Below are positions 9,600-19,900 of a DNA stretch of 64,000 nucleotides, piece by piece. Position numbers and translations under genes: made by a program. The stretch covers positions 33,276,501 through 33,340,500 of the forward strand of contig NC_088337.1 in the NCBI RefSeq assembly GCF_036884655.1, given 5' to 3'. Under the pieces are notes generated by a model. That model was not told the origin of the DNA. It searched no databases and worked only from the letters and a program-made list of their open reading frames with translations. The DNA comes from Musa acuminata AAA Group (lineage: Eukaryota; Streptophyta; Magnoliopsida; Zingiberales; Musaceae). The first letter of the stretch is position 1, and each line of letters begins with the position of its first letter.

Positions 9600-11800
9600 C
9601 ACCTGCACATCTCACGAGAACAGTGGATCGCTATGAATTCTTTTTTAGGGGTGTGATATAGATCTGAGTTCTAACTAGGGATATAATTCGTTAAGCACGC
9701 AATGATGCTTCTTTTATTTCGGTTTTGCAGTCAGCATCGAAGAGTCATTGGTGGGCGGGTTTGATTTCTTTGACCGTGAACTCGGGAATCTTGCTTATTT
9801 CATTTCATCTGGTGTTCATCATTTAGAATACAAGAAAAGTCAACCTAACAGAGCATTGCCTACGGGTAAGTTCACCAGATACGTTCTCCAAGAAGATAAC
9901 GATCTCTACTCTTTGACGTACATTGTGATTTAAGAAAACTGAGTATATATTGTGAATACCAATCAATTGCCATAAAAACGCCTTTGAAAAAAATGTGAAT
10001 AAAATGATTATAGATGGATTATCGATCGGGTACACCTACAAATTCTCATTTTTAAAAACTATAAAGGACCTTTCTTACCTACTCAGACATCTTGTATTTT
10101 AATTACTTTTTAAGCAAGTTGTGTATCTACACTGAATGAACTGTTGCCATCTTGTGTCTTACCTCCACATGAAACTATAATTACATCTGCATAAACTTGA
10201 TAAGAAAAAAATTTGTATACAAACAAATATAAGCACGTCTTAATACATGATAGAATTAAATAAAAATTATAATCAAATAGAACATTAAGATATAATAAAT
10301 ATCATGGAGAAAATTTGCTATAAAAATAATGAATACAAAAATCTCATGCTCAAAATCTAAGTAATAATCATAAAAGAATAATTGAGATACAAGAATTATG
10401 TTACCGTGCACAATATTCAAAATCTTCCCGAGTAATAATAGCAAAAATTCACTGTAAATCTAATCTAATTTGATACGAGGACACTAGATGATTCTGTATT
10501 GTATTTTCTTTCTTCTCTTTATTTTTTACTCTCAACTATCACTGTTGTTTCTCCCTTTTTTTCACAGTCATCGTTGGCCCTTTTCATGTGATAGTCATCA
10601 CATCTTTTAGTTAAAAGAATTAAGATTTAGATTAAACGAGAAATGGTTAAAACTAAAGTGAACCGTAGGTAATTAAAACCCACCACGAGCTAAATAACGA
10701 GCATCTATCCAACAGATAACAAAAGTTAAAGTAGAGAGCAAAAAGAAGTATGATCATCACCGTAATAACCATCCAGTTTCCGAAAAATTAATTCGAAAAA
10801 AAAAAAGGACTAATTTGGGAAAGAGGAGATACGAGTTTGCTCGGGCCGCAAAGATAGATCATAAGAGCAGTACTAGCAGGCGAGAATTAATCGAGAACCT
10901 GTCAAGGATTCTGGCATTTCTTCCTGCTGCAGAAAAAAAAATTAAACCGAAAAAGACCAGAAGCTCGATTGTTATGTTAAAAGATGGATCTGGCAGGATG
11001 CAGTACTCTTCAAAGAAGCTCCGGATCTAAAGACGACGAAGAGATAGCTCATTAAGGTCAAGGTCATTGAAGTGACGAAACTTAGGATCATCAGCACAAA
11101 CTGCAATGATCTTATCGTCTTTCTCCCCCGGAATTCCAAGCACGACTGTTCTAATGCTCAGTTTGGAGAAGTCATTAATATTCACAAACTCATTCTATAT
11201 CAATATATCTAACTCCATTAATGATGATTAGTAATATTCACAATCGCAAGGTTATTCTGATAGAACATTAATAATGAGACACTAATTTAACACAAAGGCT
11301 TAAGTCGTTAGATTACGAGTTAAACTCAAATATATATCATCCGATTATCTATTAATTAATAATAGAGTATATATATATATTTTTTATTTTTTTTATCTAA
11401 AATATAATTAAAATTAACTATTTGCATACTTAAGAATAAAAAAATGTAATTATCATAATTGATCGGACTTAAACTATTTGATCAGCTTTTTATCAAATTG
11501 ATACAAAAAAAATTTTGATAAAAAGAAAAATTTGAGATTAGAAATATCATTAGATCAATTTTAATGCTTAGAAAATTAGTGATCCATTTGTCGGGATTGA
11601 GAGTTAGATACATAAATTTTATAATATCGATTATAATTTTCAATGTAGATAGTAAGATCTTGAAATCGGATCTCGATGAGCTTTAGAAAAAGATTTTTAT
11701 CCAATTTAAAACATATGTATAGCTTCATATAAATAATTTTAATAGTATAAATTTGAGGATTTTATTTTCTTTTATTTAAAAAATATATTCTTATTCCCTC
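9600..11800. other. AT-rich intergenic DNA, no gene recognised
   Basis: Frames of 60-70 codons at 9748-9933, 10256-10444 and 10815-11030 have no family resemblance and AT-driven composition. From about 11170 to 11790 the DNA is strongly AT-rich, resembling decayed repeat. Confidence 0.4.
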
Positions 11801-11867
11801 TGTTACCAAACAAGAACAAGGCAGCCCGTCATCGCCCAAAACTCGCTCTTGCCGAACCAGAGGATAA

Positions 11868-11874
11868 CGTGTCA
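11868..11874 (+). promoter_or_regulatory. ACGTGTC (ABRE/G-box-like) upstream of SAM synthetase
   Basis: The ACGT-core motif ACGTGTC lies about 340 bp upstream of the SAM synthetase start, in a GC-richer proximal region. bZIP factors of the abscisic-acid response are known to bind such motifs; activity here is only inferred. Confidence 0.3.
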
Positions 11875-12134
11875 GCCGCTGATCCAAACCAACGGAACGT
11901 TATCAGCCACCAGCGGTAGCGGCCACGGGCCGCACCCAATCCACTCTCTTCCGGACTCCGGTCACTCTTCGGCAAGAAGAGGTAAGGGGTGAGTGAGTCA
12001 CACGCGACGCCGTGCACGGTTTTAAGCGGACTTCCTTTCTTGTGGCGGGGACTGCTTCTTCCTGCTTCCGCTCCTGCCCTCTTCCTCCTTCTCCAACGCC
12101 GAGGAAAGCGAACCTTTCTCTCTGTCTCTCTCAG

Positions 12135-12200
12135 GTACGGCAGTTCCTTTCTCTGTCACTTCGATGTTCGCCTTGTTCTTGATGGATCGGTATGTTTTAG
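12135..12200 (+). other. Candidate 5'-UTR intron of SAM synthetase
   Basis: CAG/GTACGG at 12135 and a T-rich TTTTAG at 12200 could form a 66-bp intron ending six bases before the ATG. A 5'-UTR intron just before the start codon is, as I recall, common in plant SAM synthetase genes. Removal would also delete an upstream ATG at 12182 (frame 12182-12214) that otherwise overlaps the main start. Confidence 0.4.
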
Positions 12201-12206
12201 TTACGG

Positions 12207-13376
12207 ATGGATAGCTTCCTCTTCACTTCGGAGTCTGTCAACGAGGGCCACCCCGACAAGCTCTGCGACCAGGTCTCCGATGCCATACTTGATGCCTGCT
12301 TGGAACAGGACCCTGAAAGCAAGGTCGCTTGTGAGACCTGCACCAAGACCAACATGGTGATGGTGTTTGGCGAGATCACCACCAAGGCCCAGGTAAACTA
12401 CGAGAAGATTGTTCGTGACACTTGCCGAGACATCGGTTTCGTCACCGCCGACGTTGGCCTCGACGCCGACCGCTGCAAGGTCCTTGTTAACATCGAGGAG
12501 CAGAGCCCCGACATAGCCCAGGGAGTGCACGGGCACTTCACGAAGAAGCCCGAGGAAATCGGCGCCGGCGACCAAGGCCACATGTTCGGCTACGCCACGG
12601 ACGAGACGCCGGAGCTGATGCCCCTCACCCACGTCCTGGCCACCAAGCTCGGCGCCAAGCTCACGGAGGTGCGCAAGAACCAGACGTGTCCGTGGGTCAG
12701 GCCCGACGGGAAGACTCAGGTGACCGTCGAGTACCGGAAAGAAGGCGGCGCGATGGTGCCCGTGCGGGTGCACACCGTGCTCATCTCCACCCAGCACGAC
12801 GAGTCTGTGACCAACGAGCAGATCGCCATGGACCTGAAAGAGCATGTCATCAAGCCGGTCATCCCCGCCAAGTACATCGACGACAGGACCATATTCCACT
12901 TGAACCCGTCGGGTCGCTTCGTCATCGGCGGGCCTCAAGGCGACGCAGGGCTGACCGGCAGGAAGATCATAATCGACACCTACGGCGGCTGGGGAGCCCA
13001 TGGCGGCGGCGCCTTCTCAGGGAAGGATCCGACCAAGGTGGACCGCAGCGGCGCTTACATCGCGAGGCAGGCCGCGAAGAGCGTGGTGGCTTCTGGACTT
13101 GCTCGGAGGTGCATCGTTCAGATTTCCTACGCCATCGGCGTGCCGGAGCCGCTGTCGGTGTTCGTGGACAGTTACAGAACGGGGAAGATACCTGACAAAG
13201 AGATACTGGCGTTGATCAAAGAAAGCTTCGATTTCAGGCCGGGGATGATCGCGATCAACCTCGACTTGAAGAGGGGCGGCAACTTGAGGTACCAGAAAAC
13301 TGCAGCCTATGGCCATTTTGGCCGCGACGATCCTGACTTCACATGGGAGAAAGTCAAGGTTCTGAAAGCGAACTAA
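12207..13376 (+). CDS. SAMS: S-adenosylmethionine synthetase (methionine adenosyltransferase)
   Basis: One uninterrupted exon encodes 389 residues (family usually 390-396). The enzyme makes S-adenosylmethionine from methionine and ATP in the cytosol, feeding methylation, ethylene, nicotianamine and polyamine synthesis. The ATP-site HPDK is at residues 15-18, the first signature [11 protein letters not shown] at 119-129, and the second, GGGAFSGKD, at 266-274. The C-terminal [20 protein letters not shown] block is complete. The ATG at 12207 begins [18 protein letters not shown], the standard plant N-terminus lacking only a few residues sometimes present before it. The coding region is strongly GC3-rich, as in monocots. 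The single coding exon is typical of plant SAMS genes. Which isoform it is cannot be told. Confidence 0.97.
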   Translation: MDSFLFTSESVNEGHPDKLCDQVSDAILDACLEQDPESKVACETCTKTNMVMVFGEITTKAQVNYEKIVRDTCRDIGFVTADVGLDADRCKVLVNIEEQSPDIAQGVHGHFTKKPEEIGAGDQGHMFGYATDETPELMPLTHVLATKLGAKLTEVRKNQTCPWVRPDGKTQVTVEYRKEGGAMVPVRVHTVLISTQHDESVTNEQIAMDLKEHVIKPVIPAKYIDDRTIFHLNPSGRFVIGGPQGDAGLTGRKIIIDTYGGWGAHGGGAFSGKDPTKVDRSGAYIARQAAKSVVASGLARRCIVQISYAIGVPEPLSVFVDSYRTGKIPDKEILALIKESFDFRPGMIAINLDLKRGGNLRYQKTAAYGHFGRDDPDFTWEKVKVLKAN

Positions 13377-13770
13377 GGCTCGAGCCACCAAGCATCAATC
13401 TGATGCTCGCATTTCAACTCCACCAGTCTGGATTCTTCCCAGTTACGAGCTCTAGCAGACCATGTTGTTGCTTTTAGTCTTCTTCTCTCTGTGATCCATT
13501 GCCTCTGCTTCCATCGATGTCGAGGACGTCGCTTTTGTCTTTGTTATCATTCTGCACCAGGATGAAAGCATTCTCCCGTTCATTTGAATGTGCAGAATGA
13601 AGCACCTGATGCGTCCCACCAACTCGCTCCAGTTTTGTCCTCCCATCCATGATCGGAAGCACCTTTCATCTGAATCCATCATGTGTGCCTGTAGGCATGA
13701 GAATGAGTGCGCCATTAGTGATTTAGATTGCACACCTTTTATTCGTCTCGAAACATTTCGTGGTTCAAAA

Positions 13771-13960
13771 TGAGTGTGCCTATCGTCGCTGCTGCTTTGG
13801 ATTTTGAGTTCCTGAAGAACAGAAGCAGGTCACTTAAAACTCTGCGCACTGCTTTGGCTGTGCCCTACTGGTGCTGCTGCTTTGGGTTTTCAGTCGGAAA
13901 GAGCATCATCCTTGTCGAAGAACAGTGGCAGGTCACTTCAACTCTGCCCAGTGCCTTAGG
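13771..13960 (+). repeat. Imperfect tandem duplication downstream of SAMS
   Basis: Two units of roughly 85-105 bp share gctgctgctttgg, ttcctgaagaacag / ttgtcgaagaacag, gcaggtcactt and actctgc. They lie about 400-580 bp past the SAMS stop, in or just beyond its 3' UTR. No coding meaning is apparent. Confidence 0.55.
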
Positions 13961-14470
13961 AGTCGATCCAAAGCGTTGTTCGATGCAATCTCATTGCATT
14001 TGATGCATCTTAATCTCAAGTATAGCATACGAAATATTTGATGTAACCAGAGTGGAGTATACAAAAAGGTATTCTTCACCATCAAAAGATTCACTGGCGC
14101 TTGATGCTACCTAATATACAAAAGAAAAGCCCTCTCAAGAAGCATCTGATGCAACCTTTATCGCCAAAATAAATTCTTGTGCTTGTTGCATTCTCATTCG
14201 GCAAAATGTTTCCTTGTCGATTAGAGATCTTCATACTCTCTCGATACTGTCCATTGTGGCTGGTTAAAGTGTTTCATTGTATTTGATGCATTCCAATCGA
14301 GCAACATGTGTATGTGTGACGTGTCTAATGCGATACACCAAAGCTCGCTCTCTATGCACTTGACACAATATCAAGTGGCTGATGTGTCATAACCAAACAA
14401 TGCATCGAGAGTGTTTGCTGTTATCATTGGACTAGCCAAAGTTTCTCCTTAGCACTATATATCCGCCTTG
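13960..14470. other. Intergenic, no gene recognised
   Basis: The phrase ttgatgcat recurs near 13998 and 14283 with similar flanks (tcattgcatttgatgcat and tcattgtatttgatgcat). This suggests that the duplication seen upstream extends loosely here. No open frame of interest. Confidence 0.35.
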
Positions 14471-14473
14471 AAC

Positions 14474-14475
<2 letters not shown>

Positions 14476-14514
<39 letters not shown>
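14476..14514. repeat. (TA)n microsatellite
   Basis: An almost pure run of about 19 TA units. Confidence 0.9.
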
Positions 14515-14517
<3 letters not shown>

Positions 14518-14839
14518 CTAAAAAAATAGGTCAAGTCTCATCGATCTAGCAACATAAATTGATGATCAATTTTGATACTAATAAGTCATCCTTGAGTTTG
14601 GATCTGATGACATTGTCATGCATCAACATGTTATAGGTAAAAACATAACATTTAAATAAAAAAAGACCAGTTAATGTGCGTAATTGATGTTACAATTCAT
14701 GGATAAATATAAATAGATGTTCGTGTCAAGTTTGAAAAGAACTAAAAAACATGATAGTATTTGTTCTTAAAAAATTCGAAGCCAACTTCAATTTTGTAAA
14801 AGTTTATAAAGCCACGACTACTACTACTACTATAAAACT

Positions 14840-15990
14840 AAAATTGAATGTCCCAATTATTTGAGATTAGTTGTATGAATATATTTATTATCATAATTTC
14901 TATTATAATCTTTATTCAAAATATTTAATATTTTTAAACTATTATATATTTAGTTAAGTTGAGATTACTTAATTCTTTATTCATAATTTCTATTAAAATT
15001 TTCTTTGGTCTTTCTTTATCTCTTCTCGTATCCGAATGTCTCCTAAACATATGTTTATATTATCTTAGATAATTTACTTTATCTTATTCTCTATCGTCGA
15101 TGCTTAATATTTCTTTCTTTATCTTTCTTGATAACTTCACACATCCATCTCAATATTTTATCTTGATAATATATTTTTTTTGTATATATTATTTCTTAAT
15201 TACCCAACACTCAGATTTATAAAAGTATTATTAGTGTCACAATTGTCTTACAAATTTTTATTTTGATTTTAAATATATCAAATAATCAAACAAGACTTTT
15301 TCATTATTTTAACCATTTCGCTTTTACTTTGTCTTGTTAAATAGTTAATCCAAGATACTTCAAATTTTTATTAAATTTTTTTTTAGTCCTACTTGATCTA
15401 AAACATTTAGACTTACCATCTCAAACTTATAATTAATTTCATTTGGACCCTTGCAACCAAAATAATTTTATCATTAACCAACCCATCATATTAAATAACT
15501 AGTAAGTTCATTAATTATTAATAAAAAAACAAAACATATTCCTGATATAAATCTATGCTAACAGAAAACTTATTAGATATATTCTTTATAATTCTAATAC
15601 CACATCATCATACATATATTTAATAAAATTAATATAATCAATAGATATACTTTTTATTTTAAAATCACTATAATAAATCTCTCGAAATGACTTTCTCTAG
15701 TTTAATAAAAACATATACAAATATTATTTCTCTCCCTTATTTTTTATTAATTATCTTAATAAATAAATAACTTTTATGATCAATCTTTCAAGCATATAAC
15801 TAAATAATATATTTGTTTCAATCCTTATTCTATTTTTAATTTTTTTCTAAAATTTTATAATATGACTAATGATTTTATTTTTCTATAATTTAAATAATTT
15901 TATATGCCTTTCTTATTCTTATAAATCAGTACTAATTTTTATTTATTTATTTATTAAATATATTTCTGAATATTATAATTTTATTAAATA
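14840..15990 (-). mobile_element. Degenerate RTE-type LINE, 3' part (minus strand)
   Basis: The plus strand reads like the antisense of a plant RTE non-LTR retrotransposon. The terminal block gtcccaattatttgagatta is near 14850. It is followed by recognisable antisense reverse-transcriptase text, such as cccaacactcagatttataa near 15203 and cctttcttattcttataaat near 15907. The copy is full of stops and AT drift, with no usable frame. The call rests on family text recognition, not on a search. Confidence 0.5.
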
Positions 15991-16009
15991 AGTGAGTTAA
16001 CTAAGATAT

Positions 16010-16560
16010 CGATATCTTAGTATTCTATTTTTCGTCATTGAGATTTAACGTAATCTTACACAGTTTGTGCACCCGAATTTAGACCTGTCGCGAAACCATA
16101 TAACGCTCCCTTCCAATTCCCGCCATACCGATCCCCTGCGTGCACATTAATAACAATGAAGCGGTCACGTGCCACCGACGGATCTTTTCTTCCTCGGGGA
16201 AAGCAGTTACGAATTGGAGAATGGAGAATGGAGACCTATACGTCGCTGCCTGATAACCTACCTCGCAAGTTAAAATTTGAGACGCCGAACGATCTGATCA
16301 GACGGTGAAGTAACAGCGCACGATGGATCAACAATCAGTCAAAGGCCGTCGATTGCGAGGGCATTATTTGGTTTCGGTGTTCCGGAGGAGCGCTGTAAGA
16401 CTTACTGCGGGTCCCGGACTACGATAAAGATTACTGTCTCATCCGAAGGAGAGCCGGTACCAAAACCTAATCGGAGCCTGCCTTCTCCTACGTAATCGAT
16501 CTCATTTGCTCGGGCCTCTTGCGACCAAGAACCCTACGCCGCGATCCTCCTTCCCGTCGG
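16010..16560 (+). promoter_or_regulatory. Promoter and 5' leader region of the PTB-like gene
   Basis: GC content rises sharply from about 16070. An AACCCTA telo-box-like motif lies at 16530-16536. A pyrimidine-rich leader follows. A possible 5'-UTR intron runs from about 16566 (tcgag/gtaaag) to about 16883 (tctacaag/gaag), ahead of the ATG at 16950. The transcription start is not determined. Confidence 0.4.
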
Positions 16561-16949
16561 TCGAGGTAAAGCTCTGGCCATACCTCTCGTTTCTTCGTCG
16601 CGTCCTCTCTCTTTTCGGGTTAGATTCGGACTTCAGTGTTTTCTCCCCGACGGTGGTCTTAACTATCTGTTTCGCGGATGGTTAGGGCTTCCGGCTCGCC
16701 TCCTCGATTGTTTTTGGTCTTCATTTTATTTTTTGCATTTCTATGTGGAATTGAAACATCAAAGATTGAATTTCGTTAGATGCCCGCCTATCCTCCGTGA
16801 TTGATTTTTGTTTTTCTTTTTTGCATTTTCGTATGGAATTGGAACAATAAAGATCTAATTTTCTGTTGATAGTATTCTACAAGGAAGTCGAGGAGTAGTT
16901 TTTGAGGCTGTTCCGCTTCGTGTTTGAAATTAGAGGGTGAAGTTCGACA

Positions 16950-19900
16950 ATGACGGAACCCTCCAAAGTAATTCACATCCGCAATGTTGGACATGAGATA
17001 TCTGAGGTGGGTTTCTTCTATAAATTTTCGTTTTTAGGGCCTTGATGGAAAGGGAATTATTTTCTGTGGTTGAGTCTGAGATACATTCTTTCTACAGAAT
17101 GATCTTCTTCAGTTAGTGCAGCCGTTTGGAGTTGTCACCAAGCTTGTGATGTTACGAGCCAAAAACCAGGTTTCGTTTTCCCTCTTTTTTAGTGGCCAGG
17201 CTTTTCACCTTCTGTTGTTACACCACTTCCAGTGATTTCTTCTCTCGCTTTTGTCCAATAGGCGCTTCTCCAGATGCACGATTTGACTTCTGCCGTTAAT
17301 GTTCTGCAATACTACACCAGTGTTCAACCAAGTGTCCGGTGCGCTCCTGAGTGCTTTTTCTTTTCTTTTCATTTCTGGGTTCTTGTCAACACCTCTTAAA
17401 GATGCTGCATTATGAAAACTAACGAGTCCATTTTTTTCCTATGACAATGTTGTGGCCTTTCTCTCCGCTGAGACTTTCATAAGATTGATTTATTCACTTA
17501 CAGAAATTTAAGTATGTCCTATAAGATCTATGTGAAATAATTAGAAAAATTGGGCAATGTTCACTATGTAACTGTCTCCAACAAAGGAGTGGAATAATAT
17601 TATTTTTCATCATCTCTAATATGTAGAACTTCATCGTCGGGTAAAATCCCATAAGATAACAACTCTTCTTTTACATCAGGTGGACACTTCTTGCATGCTG
17701 ATGCATTCTTGAAGTTCCCTACTTGATGCTGCTTTGCATGGAAAATGTCATCTCTAGTAATCTTATCACAAAAGATGTAAGTAATTGCATTACAATCTTT
17801 AGGATCCTTTAGATAATTGTATTTCAAAGCAAGATTCTTGAATTTTTTGATGAATCTTTTGAATTGCTTTGTACATTTGTCATTAATCCTGGAACCCTAA
17901 TAATAGTTCTAAATAAATAGAGATTAATAGTGCTAAATAGAGAGTAATAACAACTCTAAATAGTGATTAATAGTGCTAAATAAGGATTAGTAATTCTAAA
18001 TAGGAATTAGTTCTAAATAGATTTATAGTTCTAAGCATTAATACCAGGTTTAGTTTATTATATAATAAGAATAGTTAACACTTATCAGTAGTTTTAATAT
18101 CAGTTAATGATTAACAATATACTATTAATAGTATTTAGTTCACTGTTAACAATAGTCATAACAGTAAAGGGGGAGAAAAGGAGTTTCCGACGATGGAATA
18201 TGGGGAATGAGAGGGCGATGATGACAGACGAACCTTCGGATGGCGGCGACGATGATGGAGGAACCGTCACAGGGCAGCTGTGGAGGAAGTTGTGGATGGT
18301 TGCAACAGCGACAGAGAAAGTTGTGCATGGTGACAACGGTAGCAACGACGAAGGAAGCCTCAGATGTGTCCGTTAGTGACAGAGGAAGCTGTAGTCCTGT
18401 CCCTTAGCGGTGGAAGGAGCTGCATACGAAAGCAGCGATGGCTGAGGGAACTATGCACAAAAGCTACAATAGCGGGACCTTCAGACTCATCCGTCGATGA
18501 CAAAGGAAGCGTCGAACCTGTGCGTCAGCACCGGACGTAGCGGTTGTGCACGAAGGCAATGGTAGGACCAGAGGTGAGTCGCGGCGACGAAGTACATAGG
18601 GGTCATGCGGTTGGGGAGGGTGGGGGTGTTTTACTATTATTCTTAGTTGGTTCGATTGAATCGACTAAGTGTCACAAATAAAGCTGTAAACGGGGTGTTT
18701 GATGCAATGCTCATGTATGCCTGTGTTTTTGGGTTTTGTTCATACTTTGCACAACATGCAGAGGGCTTGCGATAGGTTTGACAGCCCAAGTTTGGTTGGA
18801 TTTTATGGTCGTTTCAGGCTTATAAACACAAGTTGTGTGTAGTCATTGCGCAGAGGCAAAACTGTCAAAAAATAAGCCATCCAGGCAATCATTTTGGAGG
18901 CTTTCTAGCTCGGTAGAGTGGTGCGAAGTGTCAGCTAGTACAATACCCAGGAGCTACCCAGGTGGCACATGACTAGATGGGCCTTTCAGGTAGTGTCTAG
19001 GGTTGGTTCGCTATCTTGTTCCACAACAGTGTCATGTAGGCACTTGTGGGGCCTTTGGGTCATGGCGAACGACTTGGAACTTTTGCTACGTGACCGTTCA
19101 GAGTTGTGAAGTCTACGTTTGTAATTTACATTACCTATCAAATGTTTGTTGAAATGGTTGCTTGTGGATTTCGAGTTAAACGCTTTTTCTAACTCGTCTT
19201 CTCTTTTGTAGGTCCTTAATGGACCATAAGAGGTTTCAGGGAGGTTGATCCGTTGCCGACGGATATGCAAGGGTGCCACACGATTTAGGCAAAACCAGTT
19301 AAGTCCGTGACATAAGGGTTAGTTCAATTGAAGTGTGTTGGCCAACAATTGTGCGAGGCGCTTAGGCCTTGCCTCGCCTCACTTCGCTTGAGCGCCCGGG
19401 CGCCTTTTTTGAAACATTGGTGCTCACGACCCAAAATTTCCATGACAGTTGAAACATCACCTATCTAGAAAATCAAATGACGAGACTTTTTTAAGCAAGA
19501 TATTGGTGTCGCTAGATATGTGATCGGAATGGAAATCAACATAAGTTGTTTGTACTGATTCAATTGGGAAAACTTGGAGAAATTGTAACTATTGGATATA
19601 AAGTTACAAACTTACATACACAATAGAAACAAAGGAATAGAGCTGGTATTGATATATGCCTTTTCTTATCGTGTTAACAAATTTCATTTTCAAAACGGTT
19701 GGAGCAATACAACTTGTTGGAGTTTGCAGAGCGGATATTGTTGTAGATAAAAATTTAAAAGCATGTCAAAGCATTTTGATAACAATTGATAGAATGGTGT
19801 GACAAATTAGTTCTAGATAGAAGACTCCTCAAGAAAAGCTTTAAAGAACAAAATTATGAAATGGAAAAGGAAAAAATTCAATGAGTTTTTCAAGTGTTTT

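Noticed and set aside
12201..13001. 266-codon minus frame opposite SAM synthetase
   Set aside because: Long only because of high GC3 on the real strand; the plus strand has both SAM synthetase signatures.
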